Shown: positions 34,439-43,092, counted from the stretch's first letter. The stretch is 64,000 bases of DNA from Candidatus Gastranaerophilales bacterium (GCA_944325605.1 CALVAX010000004.1:84237-148236), one strand, 5' to 3'. A program made the numbers and translations. Notes: a model not told the origin generated them from the sequence alone.

Positions 34439-36785
34439 TAATATATTAAAATTATTCAGAGCCGGATTCAAACTTGTTCAGGCTCCATACAAAAGCAAAA
34501 ATCCGATTATGCGGGATTGGCGTAATAAATGGGTAAGAAGTGAAGAAGAACTTTTAACTATACTAAAAACAAATCCTGCGTTAAATTTTGTAATAATTCC
34601 ACATGATGACTGGATAGTTTATGATATTGACCCTCGCAATGGTGGGCTGGAAAGTTATCAAAAACTAAGAGAATATTTTAGCAGAACTTTCAAAGTTGCA
34701 ACCGGCGGTGGAGGTTTTCATTATTACTACAGACTGCCGCAGGGCTTTGATAAGTCTTTACGGAAGGATTTAAAGGGTTATTACGGAATTGATATCAAAA
34801 CATCTACAGGATGTCTTGTTGCACCGGAAAGCACTCACCCGAACGGTCAAAGGTACAGAATTGCAGATGATAGTATCAATACACTTACAGAAGTTCCGCC
34901 GGAGTTGCTTAAACTTGCAATAAAGCAAGAAGAATATCCGGAAAAAGTTCGAAACTATAATAATAAGCAAAATCATGACATCCAAAAGGGAGGAAGAAAT
35001 AATGCCGTGACATCTTACGTAGGTTCATTGTTCAGCAAGGGGCTTGAATATAAGGATGTACAACTCTTAGCGGATGCATACAATAGTTCCTATTGTAAAC
35101 CGCCGTTATCCCGTAGAGAAGTCGCAGGCATTGTTAAGAGTATAAGCCGTTACAATAATGCGCAGAGGCGCAAAAACAGGGATACAAAAATTTCTGTTGA
35201 AACAGTTATGGATGACAAAGATAAGCCCATAGGACAAATTGTAGAAGAAATCCTTACAGAAGGAAAAATGAAAACAGATATCCGTTTTCGGCTTGTGAGT
35301 GAAGTTATCATAAAGGATTTATCCGAATGCGGAAAATTCTATAAATCCAACGGTAATTATTATATTTTTGATAACAAAACAAAAATGCTTATATCAATCA
35401 ACAAAGGCAATATTAATTTAAAAACATTACTTGCAAAATACAGAATTAACGCTGCAAGAGATATATTTAAAATAATCTATGAAGCATTAATTGTTCATTG
35501 TCAATCCGAAGGTGAAGAAACAGAGGTTTATAAATACTCTCATTTTGATATTGACAGCGGTTGTTTATATCTGAAAAATCACAACATGATTTATAAAATC
35601 ACAGAAGATGATGTTATAAAATGTGACAATGGTACTGATAGAGTGCTCTTCACAGACACTGTCGAGGTTGAACCTTATGAATATATTAATAATGTAAAAG
35701 AAGATTATTTGAAGAAGTGTTTATTAAATCTGCCAAATTATTCTCAAATGCCGTATTTGAGTAATAATGACGCTAAAAACATAGTTGCAATCTATCTTCA
35801 CGCTCTATTCATGCCGGATTTATTACAGACCAAACCGCTTATTTCTACAGTAGGTTCAAAAGGCAGCGGAAAAACTACATTGTTAAGAATGATGTTGAAG
35901 TGTATTTACGGAAAATATGCAGATGTGACTGCAATGACAAACAAAATGGAGGATTTAGACACAATTATTGCAAAGCGTCATTTTATTGTAATAGATAACC
36001 TTGATACTTTTAAAGACAGTATTAATGACAAAATTGCCTCTTATGCAACCGGTGTTGTCAATGAAAAGCGGCGGTTATATTCTGACGGAGATGTCTATAA
36101 AGAACGTGTTGAGGCTTTTATCGGAATATCAACAAGAAATCCTGTATTTCGCCGCGACGATGTTGCACAGCGGGTTATTATTATATACTTAGAACCTTTA
36201 ACAAAATTTTCAACGGAACGTCAGATTATTGAACCCGTGATGAAATATCGAAATGAAATCCTTTCTCAAATAATTCAAAAACTGCAAGGTATAATAAAAC
36301 TTATTAATAGGAAAAAATTCGCAAAAACCAGTTCGAGCTTCCGTATGGCAGATTTTGCATACTTTACAGCTTTGTATCTCAATAATCATCTGAAAGCCGA
36401 AGATTTACTGCTAAGAATATCTAAAACTCAACGTGCGCTTGTCCTTGATGGAGATATTTTAATTACATATCTTGTAAAATATGTTGCTGAAAACAGACGC
36501 ACCGGTTTTCCCTCTGAATGGCTGACAGCAGCGCAGTTCTATGAACAGCTTGACGGAAGAGCTGCTGTTGAAAAAAAAGATACTCTTTTTAAGAATGAAT
36601 TTAGAGAGAGATATGAAAACTCAATCAGTCTCGGGAAAAGGCTGACAAATATTAAAAGTGACATATCCGAATATATAAAGATTGAAATAAGAAAGAACAG
36701 CGGGAATGTGACTACATATCGTGTGTCGGCTGGCGAATGTTTTAATGAACTTTTGGAGGGGTTGCTAAAAAAACAGAAGAGTTAA
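34425..36785 (+). CDS. Bifunctional primase-polymerase with C-terminal helicase domain
   Basis: A 786-residue replication protein. The N-terminal prim-pol domain (1 to ~175) shows the metal site DDWIVYDIDPRNGG near residue 63-76 and GGGGFHYYYRLP near 91, then YGIDIKTSTGCLVAPES. A primase C-terminal (PriCT-like) segment follows near 185-245 (GGRNNAVTSYVGSLFSKG). The C-terminal AAA+/SF3-like ATPase has Walker A GSKGSGKTTLL near 484 and Walker B HFIVIDNLD near 521, with an SxN-type GISTRNPVFRRDD. This layout is common in plasmids, satellites and prophages and should start autonomous replication after excision. Confidence 0.88.
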   Translation: MKTNNNILKLFRAGFKLVQAPYKSKNPIMRDWRNKWVRSEEELLTILKTNPALNFVIIPHDDWIVYDIDPRNGGLESYQKLREYFSRTFKVATGGGGFHYYYRLPQGFDKSLRKDLKGYYGIDIKTSTGCLVAPESTHPNGQRYRIADDSINTLTEVPPELLKLAIKQEEYPEKVRNYNNKQNHDIQKGGRNNAVTSYVGSLFSKGLEYKDVQLLADAYNSSYCKPPLSRREVAGIVKSISRYNNAQRRKNRDTKISVETVMDDKDKPIGQIVEEILTEGKMKTDIRFRLVSEVIIKDLSECGKFYKSNGNYYIFDNKTKMLISINKGNINLKTLLAKYRINAARDIFKIIYEALIVHCQSEGEETEVYKYSHFDIDSGCLYLKNHNMIYKITEDDVIKCDNGTDRVLFTDTVEVEPYEYINNVKEDYLKKCLLNLPNYSQMPYLSNNDAKNIVAIYLHALFMPDLLQTKPLISTVGSKGSGKTTLLRMMLKCIYGKYADVTAMTNKMEDLDTIIAKRHFIVIDNLDTFKDSINDKIASYATGVVNEKRRLYSDGDVYKERVEAFIGISTRNPVFRRDDVAQRVIIIYLEPLTKFSTERQIIEPVMKYRNEILSQIIQKLQGIIKLINRKKFAKTSSSFRMADFAYFTALYLNNHLKAEDLLLRISKTQRALVLDGDILITYLVKYVAENRRTGFPSEWLTAAQFYEQLDGRAAVEKKDTLFKNEFRERYENSISLGKRLTNIKSDISEYIKIEIRKNSGNVTTYRVSAGECFNELLEGLLKKQKS

Positions 36786-36822
36786 GGTGGTTAGGGTTTC
36801 CTTAGCCGCCTTTTTCCTTTTT
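36783..36822 (+). terminator. Probable terminator after the primase-helicase
   Basis: GGTGGTTAGG (about 36788-36797) can pair with CCTTAGCCGCC through GC and GU pairs, followed by TTTTTCC. Moderately strong. Confidence 0.5.
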
Positions 36823-37167
36823 TCACTTTCACTTTTTTTATAATTTTTAATTTAAAAAATAAAAACACCTTAACCATCTTAACTTCTTTTATATGCTTAC
36901 CTTCTCCGGAAAGAAAAACCTAAAACCCCCTCTTTGTTTCCCCCTATCCCGAACCCACCCCGCCACCCTGCGGGGCGAAAGGGGGGTGCATAATTCAGCC
37001 CCTGTTAAAATCGATTTCAGGGAAAAGTCTGACTAATTAAAATATAATATTCTGCAAATATTATTTTGCATTTCTTATTTCCGTTGCTGCGTCAATAATC
37101 CGGAATTTTAATTAATTATATATTTATATAAACAATCAATTACTTTTTTTTGTCGCTTCTTCAAACA
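36823..37167. other. Non-coding interval of the island
   Basis: Mostly AT-rich. A C-rich block with GCCACCCTGCGGGGCG and a G-run near 36950-36985 can form a small hairpin and might be part of a replication origin next to the primase gene, but no iteron set is visible. Confidence 0.35.
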
Positions 37168-37320
37168 CTATTGCACCAACGCATAAAAAAGCCTTTTTAA
37201 TCTTTTGTTCAGACGCTGAATCCCCCTTATTTCTGACAACTCATGCATCATAGTAGCAGACAATCCCTCATTTTCAAGGCACACTTTCAGCCTGCCGGAG
37301 GTACCGCCTTGAAAATTCAC
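37168..37320 (-). CDS. Possible 50-residue protein on the minus strand
   Basis: A GTG-started frame (37320 to 37168) giving an N-terminus NFQGGTSGRLKV and then LSATMMHELSEIRGIQRLNK plus a basic tail. The amino-acid pattern looks protein-like, but the ribosome site (AGGCAAGA) is weak, and the orientation is opposite to its neighbours. It occupies most of a gene-free gap. Low confidence. Confidence 0.25.
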   Translation of the reverse strand: MNFQGGTSGRLKVCLENEGLSATMMHELSEIRGIQRLNKRLKRLFYALVQ

Positions 37321-37376
37321 TCTTGCCTGCATTGCCGAACAACATGAGTTATACAGGAATAAAGGAGGATTTTAGT

Positions 37377-37649
37377 ATGCCTGAACAAAAGAAGTTTAAT
37401 CTGTTACGTTTTGTGTATGGTGAATTGTACTTGAATTCACGTACCAAAACAGTTGCCACAATTACCGTTGAAGTATGGAAAGCCGAATCGTGGCGCAATA
37501 TTCTCAACTGGTTAAACAACCGTAACCACATTACAGCTTTAAAGATTGAACGCATAAGCCCGACGCACCGGCGTATCAGCTACATCTTTAATGACTATAA
37601 CCTTATTTATCCGTCTTATATCCGCTACCTGAAAGGGTTATCCGGATGA
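37377..37649 (+). CDS. Small island protein, unknown
   Basis: A 90-residue protein starting MPEQKKFNLLRFVYGELYLN; the ATG at 37377 is directly preceded by AAAGGAGG, better than an in-frame TTG at 37323. Composition is basic with aromatic residues (WRNILNWLNNRNHITALKIE), likely an alpha/beta fold with nucleic-acid contact possible. It lies upstream of the ArdC gene. No family recognised. Confidence 0.55.
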   Translation: MPEQKKFNLLRFVYGELYLNSRTKTVATITVEVWKAESWRNILNWLNNRNHITALKIERISPTHRRISYIFNDYNLIYPSYIRYLKGLSG

Positions 37650-37778
37650 TTATACTTACATTTAAAAGTCATATTGGCTTTTAAGAGGTGCTTATTTTTT
37701 CAGGACTATTTACACCTGAAAAATATTTTACATGGCTTAAAAGCGCACACAGCAGTTAATAACAGAAAGGATTTTACT

Positions 37779-38609
37779 ATGAAAAAAGATTACAAAGAAA
37801 AAATTACAAACCAGATTATCTCTGCTCTTGAGCAGGATCAAATCCCATGGATTTCTCCGTTTGAAAAACAAATTATTCCGGTAAACTATCTGACAAAACG
37901 GCCATACAACGGTGTCAATCTGTTGTCATTATGGGTTACAGGCATGATTGAGGGTTATACAGGAAATTACTGGATTGGTTTCAGACAGGCGAATCAGCTT
38001 GGAGGAAGAGTTAAAAAGGGTGAGAAGGGCACACCTATAACAATATGTTGTCCTCTAAAGCCCAAAGATGAGGATGATATTTCAACAGGCAAAGAAATAA
38101 TCCGCCATTATTACAAAACCGACTATGTCTTTAATCTATATTCACAGATTGAGGGAATTGATTTTGAAGCCGACCCGCCGACGTACCGACCGATTATAGA
38201 ATTTGAAACTTTGATAAAGCGGACAGGCATGAGAATCAGACATCAGGGAGAAAGGGCTTATTATTCTTTAAAAGAAGATTTTATCAATATGCCGTTCAAA
38301 AGCAAGTTTAAAACCCGAACAGCATATTACCAGACATTAGCGCACGAACTTATACATGCGACAATGAAAGAGGGCAGGTGCGGACGCAACCTTTTAAAAG
38401 AAAATCCCCAGAGCGGCAGAGCATTAGAAGAACTGACTGCTGAATTAGGTTCGGCATACCTCCTTGCAGAATACGGTCTGAAAGCTGATTTACAAAACTC
38501 TGCGGCATATATTCAAAGCTGGATTAAGGCACTAAAAAGCGATACTGATTATATTTTCAAGGCTTCTAAAATGGCAAAAGACGCGCTCAAATGGCTGGTT
38601 AATCAATAG
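37779..38609 (+). CDS. ArdC-type ssDNA-binding/zincin antirestriction protein
   Basis: A 276-residue protein starting MKKDYKEKITNQIISALEQD; ATG at 37779 follows AGAAAGG, so the longer frame is not used. The N-terminal ArdC domain (1 to ~130) has PWISPF, RPYNGVNLLSLW and GGRVKKGEKGTPI. The C-terminal part is a zincin with TLAHELIHAT near residue 188 (HExxH) and a later Glu in ELTAELGSAYLLAEYG. ArdC proteins of plasmids protect incoming ssDNA and counter restriction, which fits a mobile island. A convergent XRE gene overlaps its last 11 bases. Confidence 0.85.
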   Translation: MKKDYKEKITNQIISALEQDQIPWISPFEKQIIPVNYLTKRPYNGVNLLSLWVTGMIEGYTGNYWIGFRQANQLGGRVKKGEKGTPITICCPLKPKDEDDISTGKEIIRHYYKTDYVFNLYSQIEGIDFEADPPTYRPIIEFETLIKRTGMRIRHQGERAYYSLKEDFINMPFKSKFKTRTAYYQTLAHELIHATMKEGRCGRNLLKENPQSGRALEELTAELGSAYLLAEYGLKADLQNSAAYIQSWIKALKSDTDYIFKASKMAKDALKWLVNQ

Positions 38610-38838
38610 TAATGTCAACAAGTTCACTAAGACTTTTATCAAGTGCGTTTGCAAGAATAAAAAGGCAATAAATTGAAGGGCTCCTCAAGCCCTGTTCTAT
38701 AGCACCTATATAAGTACGGTCAACCCCGATTTGGAAAGCAAGTGCTTCTTGAGAAATCCCCTTTGCGGTACGAAAGGTTTTAACACGAAGTCCTAAATTT
38801 TTAAGAATTTTTTTCTTAAGTCTGACTTTTGTTTTCAT
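38599..38838 (-). CDS. XRE-family repressor
   Basis: A 79-residue protein with one HTH_3 domain (LGLRVKTFRTAKGISQEALA, then GVDRTYIGAIEQGLRSPS), little else. Compact single-domain regulators of this kind often control excision or replication of their element. It converges on ardC and is divergent from the 39053 gene. A near-perfect palindrome lies directly before its start. Confidence 0.85.
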   Translation of the reverse strand: MKTKVRLKKKILKNLGLRVKTFRTAKGISQEALAFQIGVDRTYIGAIEQGLRSPSIYCLFILANALDKSLSELVDITID

Positions 38839-38841
38839 AAA

Positions 38842-38867
38842 ACAATTATGTAACCGTTACTAATTGT
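38842..38867. promoter_or_regulatory. Palindromic operator candidate upstream of the XRE gene
   Basis: ACAATTATGTAACCGTTACTAATTGT-like sequence: core GTAACCGTTAC (38850-38860) is perfectly symmetric and the flanks ACAATT/AATTGT continue the symmetry with one extra base. It sits four bases before the XRE start in the 214 bp divergent region; autorepression is likely. Confidence 0.5.
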
Positions 38868-39052
38868 CATCTACCGACAAATAGTCACGTATAAAAATAT
38901 GTCTGTAACATGTGTTAACAAAGGGATTGAGAAAATATATAAATTTGTTATAATAAAAATATTACTAACTATAAATAAATTTCAAATATACATTTTTATT
39001 TTACCCCGAAATTAATAATGCACCAATGATGCAACGCTTGAAAGGAGTTTTT

Positions 39053-39745
39053 ATGCACGAAGACAATGAATTCAATGCTGTAATGACACAACGTGAAACT
39101 TTACCGGAACAATTTAAAATTCAAACTAGTCAAACGGATTTACTAATACCGAATTTAAAAATAATCCAAAGCCTTTCTAATGAGCTAACCCCGAACAACG
39201 CAAAGTACAATCCTGATGTGAAAGCCGGTGATATTTATGACTCTGTTACAAAAACAATTTTTAAAAATGCCAAGGCTATTGTGTGCGGAATGTTGAAATA
39301 TTATGCAGAATGGACACCACAGGTAAGGGGGCGTTTAATAAAAAAACACCCTGAAAATTCTGAAGTTGTCAAAAGGGCAATTCAGGAAGCGCAAATCCGT
39401 AACAATGACTACTCTAATATTAAATTAAAAACACCTGCCGGAAATGATTTACAAGAAAATTTCGGTGCAGTTTTAGTTATGAAAAATGAAAACGGAATAA
39501 TCCTACCCGAAAAATTTACATTTTCAAAAACCAGCTTTATGGTAGGAAAAGAACTAAGCACAATCATAGCTGTATATCAAAACGGAGGTATTCCGGAGTT
39601 TGATGTAAGTACAGTTCTTGTATCAAATGATAAAGGCTCATGGTACAAACCTTGCTTCAAATTCAGCGGATATGCAATGGATAGACGTATTATCTCCCTC
39701 GCCGCAAAATTATACGCAATCGCTGATGAAATCATTTTAGGATAA
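39053..39745 (+). CDS. Island protein, possibly DNA-metabolism related
   Basis: A 230-residue soluble protein, ATG at 39053 behind GAAAGGAG. The sequence has a beta-rich middle (IYDSVTKTIFKNAKAIVCGM, then YAEWTPQVRGRLI) and AKLYAIADEIILG at the end. It resembles, loosely, phage-encoded ssDNA-binding or accessory proteins, which are often beside ardC-like genes, but I cannot name a family. It is followed by a GTG-started membrane-WYL gene 8 bp later. Confidence 0.5.
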   Translation: MHEDNEFNAVMTQRETLPEQFKIQTSQTDLLIPNLKIIQSLSNELTPNNAKYNPDVKAGDIYDSVTKTIFKNAKAIVCGMLKYYAEWTPQVRGRLIKKHPENSEVVKRAIQEAQIRNNDYSNIKLKTPAGNDLQENFGAVLVMKNENGIILPEKFTFSKTSFMVGKELSTIIAVYQNGGIPEFDVSTVLVSNDKGSWYKPCFKFSGYAMDRRIISLAAKLYAIADEIILG

Positions 39746-39753
39746 ATGAAATC

Positions 39754-40131
39754 GTGGAATTATATACGATATTTATACTTTATTTGTCTTTTCTTATTTT
39801 AATACTTGTTTTGTTCAGCAACAAAAAACAATCAGCTAGCCACTATCAAAAAGACTACCCCTTAGTCGAAGTGTTTGAAGTTGCAATAAGAAACCGTTAC
39901 AGAATAAAAATTCAATATGAATCCTCTCCGCTTTATAAAGACAGCGAAATAACAGAAAGAATTATACAACCTCTTGAAATTAAGTACGGAAAAGACATCT
40001 TAGATAATTATTTTATTAAAAATTCTAAAAACAGTAAAGATAAAATATATATCAAAGCCTTTTGCGAATTGCGTCAAGACGAAAGACACTTCCGGCTTGA
40101 CAGGTTACAAATTTTAAAAATACTAAAATGA
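39754..40131 (+). CDS. Membrane-anchored WYL-domain protein
   Basis: A 125-residue protein with a GTG start. One N-terminal transmembrane helix (residues 4-22) is followed by a cytosolic WYL domain: EVAIRNRYRIKIQYESSP near 45-62, RIIQPLEIKYGKD near 69-81, then IYIKAFCELRQDERHFRLDR near 97-116 ending in the QILKIL strand. WYL domains bind ligands (nucleotides or ssDNA) and usually follow an HTH; here the HTH is missing and a membrane helix takes its place. Translation is probably coupled to the upstream gene. Confidence 0.7.
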   Translation: MELYTIFILYLSFLILILVLFSNKKQSASHYQKDYPLVEVFEVAIRNRYRIKIQYESSPLYKDSEITERIIQPLEIKYGKDILDNYFIKNSKNSKDKIYIKAFCELRQDERHFRLDRLQILKILK

Positions 40132-40145
40132 TAAGGAGTTTTTAT

Positions 40146-40547
40146 ATGAAAAAGTATATTATTTTGTTTATGTTATCATTGTATATTTCACCGGCTTTTG
40201 CAAATACATTTTTTGAGCCGCAGTGGAATGAATTTTGCCCGAGCCAGTATGCGAACTTAGACCTTGAAAAGGACTATATCCTTGCTGAAAAGAAATATTG
40301 GCAGCAGCGAAAAAAAGATTTTAACAAAAAACTCCGTTATTGTAATGTTCTGTCTGATAATCAGCGCGGTGCTTGTTATGACAATTTACGACTTGTAGAG
40401 AGTAACGCAACATCAACACACCTTGCGGAAGTCAGAATCAAACAGCAGGAATATGCGAATGCCGCAAGCATGACAAATGCTTTTAATTACCAGATAAACA
40501 CAATGAATAATCTATTAAACAACCGCCCTTATTATTACGGATATTAG
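40146..40547 (+). CDS. Secreted Cys-containing protein, paralogue of 8151 gene
   Basis: A 133-residue protein starting MKKYIILFMLSLYISPAFAN, a signal peptide; ATG at 40146 follows AAGGAG. The mature part matches the chromosomal protein at 8151: WNEFCPSQY, YWQQRKKDF, RYCNVLSDNQRGACYDNLR. Three Cys are kept. So the island carries a second copy of a secreted family that also exists in the chromosome. Function unknown. Confidence 0.65.
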   Translation: MKKYIILFMLSLYISPAFANTFFEPQWNEFCPSQYANLDLEKDYILAEKKYWQQRKKDFNKKLRYCNVLSDNQRGACYDNLRLVESNATSTHLAEVRIKQQEYANAASMTNAFNYQINTMNNLLNNRPYYYGY

Positions 40548-40555
40548 GAGTTTAT

Positions 40556-40990
40556 ATGAAAAAATTATACGTCATTTTAAGTATATTTTTTACTCTTTCA
40601 CTATTCACACTGCCTGCTTATTCTTCTGTATCTTTAAAAATTACTAATACTGATTTGGATTGCAGAGAAGATTATATATCAGGAGGTTTTGACTATTGTG
40701 ATTTTAATGTTGATGTCCGTATAGATACTTATTCTTATGGAAAAGAATATGATTATTTAAATAATCTAACCTACATTGTTGAATGTAAAGCTGATATAGA
40801 ATACAAAACATTTAACAGGGATTTGGGGACAACATTTCCACATTGGGAACAGGTACATGAAAGAGAATATTTTTACGGTGTTAGCTGGAGTAGCAAAACA
40901 ATAACATTTGATATAAATTTTTGGCATTTTGAACCTGTTATACAAGTTTTCCCGTCAAGTCTTTCTTGTCGTATTATCAATGCCTACTAG
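40556..40990 (+). CDS. Secreted island protein, unknown
   Basis: A 144-residue protein starting MKKLYVILSIFFTLSLFTLP with signal peptide end near PAYS. ATG at 40556 has GGAG eight bases upstream. The mature part has four Cys (LDCRED, YCDF, VECK, LSCRII) and a beta-rich pattern. It follows the 40146 gene by eight bases, so the two secreted proteins are probably co-expressed. No family recognised. Confidence 0.6.
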   Translation: MKKLYVILSIFFTLSLFTLPAYSSVSLKITNTDLDCREDYISGGFDYCDFNVDVRIDTYSYGKEYDYLNNLTYIVECKADIEYKTFNRDLGTTFPHWEQVHEREYFYGVSWSSKTITFDINFWHFEPVIQVFPSSLSCRIINAY

Positions 40991-41136
40991 TCAGCATAGT
41001 ATCCGACGGGCATGGGAGATTTTCAAAAACCTTCTCATATCCTCACCCCCTGTATCAGAGGAATTTCAAGTATTATATGCTTACTTTTCATCTAAGAAAT
41101 CTCTAAAATCCGCATGCCGGAAAAGTTATCGGGAAC

Positions 41137-41655
41137 ATGAACAAACGTTTAAAAAAATATTACAAAAGGCCGACGTCAAAACGGGCAGCCGTCAAGGTTA
41201 TCAAAAGCCAAATCAACCTAATCAAAGCCCTTGCAAAAGGGCTTACTCTTAAAGCAACTGCAGGGCTGATGAGGATTTCTCACAACAATATTCAAAAAAG
41301 AACACAGCTTTTATATAAAAAATTCAATGTTCACAGCCGCACTGCTCTAATCTACAAATCACTGGAATTAAAGCTAATTCAAAGGTCTGAAATCTCCAAC
41401 CTGTTCCGGCACCGTTTTTCATACAAAAAGAGAGTAAAAGTGCAGGAGCCTGAATTACAATCCGACCTTACCGAACAAGAAATAAATTACTTGCAGCTTG
41501 CCTCCTACGGCGCCACAAAGCAGGAGATTATTAAACGTTTGAACCTTATAAATATGCATTTTTGCAACTATCTTCTTTGTGAAATCTGTGCAAAACTAAA
41601 TGCCAAAAACATTACCCATGCAGCTTCAAACGCAATCCGGCTTAAAATTATCTAA
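41137..41655 (+). CDS. Protein with two LuxR/GerE-like HTH domains
   Basis: A 172-residue basic protein. Two helix-turn-helix units of the GerE kind are visible: IKALAKGLTLKATAGLMRIS near residue 29-48 followed by a VHSRTALIYKS tail, and LTEQEINYLQLASYGATKQE near 109-128 followed by NITHAASNAIRL. No sensor domain and no signal peptide. The start is an ATG with a weak ribosome site (CGGGA); an overlapping plus-strand frame (40929-41252) is likely spurious. Possibly a regulator of island genes. Confidence 0.6.
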   Translation: MNKRLKKYYKRPTSKRAAVKVIKSQINLIKALAKGLTLKATAGLMRISHNNIQKRTQLLYKKFNVHSRTALIYKSLELKLIQRSEISNLFRHRFSYKKRVKVQEPELQSDLTEQEINYLQLASYGATKQEIIKRLNLINMHFCNYLLCEICAKLNAKNITHAASNAIRLKII

Positions 41656-41833
41656 AGTAGACTTAATATGTCCTAAAATTTTAACAAAACGCTTTTCAGG
41701 CAGGCATTCCGGCCAGCACAATTTATTACTGTTTTTTCTATATATCGTAACCGTCAAACTCCGGATAAACAGAGGCTTTACAGGCATGAGAGGCTGCAAT
41801 TTCATATACTAAAATTGTACCTAAAAAAGATTT

Positions 41834-41850
41834 TACAAATTATATTTGTA
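41834..41850. promoter_or_regulatory. Palindromic operator candidate upstream of the second XRE gene
   Basis: TACAAATTATATTTGTA has perfect 7-bp arms and lies ~60 bp before the ATG at 41910, overlapping a TTTACA -35-like sequence. The rest of 41656-41909 holds no gene. Confidence 0.45.
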
Positions 41851-41909
41851 TATTCTAATACAATTTCAATTTTATAGAAACGGCTTAAAAAGTAATATAT
41901 CCTTTTGTT

Positions 41910-42233
41910 ATGGATGAGTTTCTGAAAAAGTTTGGTGAAAAGGTTAAGGAATATCGTGAATTGTGCGGATATAGTCAGGAGAGATTAGCCGAACTTTGTG
42001 AAGTTTCAACTAACACAATAAACTCAATTGAAAACGGTAAGACTTTTTTGACTTATCAAACACTAAAGAACATCAGCACCGCATTAAATATTCAAATACC
42101 GGAATTATTTAATTTTGAAGTCAAAGCCGCTGACGAAAACAACCGGCTTCTGCACCAGATAATAGCACGGGCAAAGAACCTTACACCGGCACAGCAAAAA
42201 CAGGTTATCGAAATCCTGAAAACATTTGAGTAA
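41910..42233 (+). CDS. XRE-family regulator
   Basis: A 107-residue protein with an HTH_3 domain (FGEKVKEYRELCGYSQERLA, then EVSTNTINSIENGKTFLTY) and a C-terminal helical tail (AKNLTPAQQKQVIEILKTFE) for dimerisation. No clear ribosome site precedes the start, so the mRNA could be short-leadered. It may act at the palindrome at 41834. Confidence 0.82.
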   Translation: MDEFLKKFGEKVKEYRELCGYSQERLAELCEVSTNTINSIENGKTFLTYQTLKNISTALNIQIPELFNFEVKAADENNRLLHQIIARAKNLTPAQQKQVIEILKTFE

Positions 42234-42375
42234 GCTATGATTAAATCATTCAAGGCTATGTAAAATGTTGTTTATTAACAGAGAGGCCACACTATTTTTT
42301 AATTATTCGTTCGAAAATTTGGCAAAAACTCATTGACTTTCGTTAGGAAAATGTGTAAATGCATAAAATTTTACG

Positions 42376-42657
42376 TTACATCAACTTCTTTTCATCCCTG
42401 TCCATAGCCTGTTTCAGGGTAGATTTCAGATATGTTTGATAGGGCATACCGAGTTTTTGAGCGATTTTTTTCGCTCTTTTAATCTCAAATTCAGACCAGC
42501 GAAAATTTACGTTTGCAGTCTGCTTCATGGCGGCGATGTCGAAATCCGCCTGCGCTTCAAATGCTTGAATTAATTCTTCTTCGGCAGGTGACGGAATGTA
42601 ATCACTTATCTCTGCCATTCCGACAGTGGGAATATGTTCAATTTTATTTTCATCCAT
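42376..42657 (-). CDS. CopG/BrnA-like antitoxin
   Basis: A 93-residue acidic protein with an N-terminal polar half and a ribbon-helix-helix-like C-terminus (FRWSEFEIKRAKKIAQKLGM, then PYQTYLKSTLKQAMDRDEKK), the CopG-antitoxin pattern. It has a strong ribosome site (AAGGAGG) and overlaps the upstream gene by eight bases, the usual layout of a type II toxin-antitoxin pair, toxin first. Confidence 0.7.
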   Translation of the reverse strand: MDENKIEHIPTVGMAEISDYIPSPAEEELIQAFEAQADFDIAAMKQTANVNFRWSEFEIKRAKKIAQKLGMPYQTYLKSTLKQAMDRDEKKLM

Positions 42658-42940
42658 CTTGACCTCCTTGATGAAATGCTGTAATCAATAATATATCCTG
42701 TTCTTTCAGATATATGTAGTAAACTGTTATGTCTAGACTGCTGCTGTACAACTCATAGCGGCAGCGTTCTTCATTGTAGATTTCGGATGTTTTGGAAAAG
42801 TATGCAGCGATAGCCTGCTGCGGGGTTATTAAATGCCTGATGTACATATGATATTCAAACTCATTTGTTAAAGGGTTCAAGTCCATTTTGACAACAAACT
42901 TTTGACCTTTAATTTTGAACATCTTGTACTTGTGCTGCAT
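42650..42940 (-). CDS. Putative toxin partner of the CopG-like antitoxin
   Basis: A 96-residue protein starting MQHKYKMFKIKGQKFVVKMD, likely alpha/beta with conserved basic residues (EERCRYELY, ILLITAFHQGG). Not a BrnT or RelE I can identify. The position upstream and overlapping the antitoxin suggests the toxin. On the minus strand TTGACA (plus 42970-42975) and AATAAT (42947-42952) are 17 bp apart, ending six bases before the ATG, so translation would be nearly leaderless. Confidence 0.5.
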   Translation of the reverse strand: MQHKYKMFKIKGQKFVVKMDLNPLTNEFEYHMYIRHLITPQQAIAAYFSKTSEIYNEERCRYELYSSSLDITVYYIYLKEQDILLITAFHQGGQDG

Positions 42941-42960
42941 AATTATATTATTTCATATTG

Positions 42961-43090
42961 TGTTGCAATTGTCAATACATTGTGTTGACTAAAATAAAAA
43001 TCATGCAGCGCTTTTTAGAATTGCCCATGTTCTAATCTTGCGTGCCAGAGGGTAAATAAGACAGGATAGGTTATTCCCATCCTGTCTTAT
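42961..43090. repeat. ~130 bp direct repeat, copy A
   Basis: Starts TGTTGCAATTGTCAATACAT and continues through CAGAATTGCCC-like and GTTCTAATCTTG...GCCAGAGGGTAAATAA; copy B (46788-46917) is about 80% identical by eye over the whole length. Copy A contains the toxin-gene promoter and ends in a hairpin: AAATAAGACAGGAT (43054-43067) with ATCCTGTCTTATTT (43079-43092). Confidence 0.8.
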
Positions 43091-43092
43091 TT
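43054..43092. terminator. Perfect 14-bp hairpin terminator
   Basis: AAATAAGACAGGAT (43054-43067) and ATCCTGTCTTATTT (43079-43092) are exact complements with two more G-C pairs in the loop region. Probably ends transcripts from both sides (effector-like gene ending at 43302 and genes to the left). The remaining 43100-43301 is non-coding and has GC-rich inverted pieces (AGCCGGCTTAGCCG). Confidence 0.75.

Noticed and set aside
37030..37170. Iteron-type replication origin near the primase gene
   Set aside because: The region is AT-rich but I could not find a set of regular direct repeats.
40929..41252. 107-codon plus-strand frame
   Set aside because: Overlaps two better genes (40556-40990 and 41137-41655) and has no ribosome site or domain.
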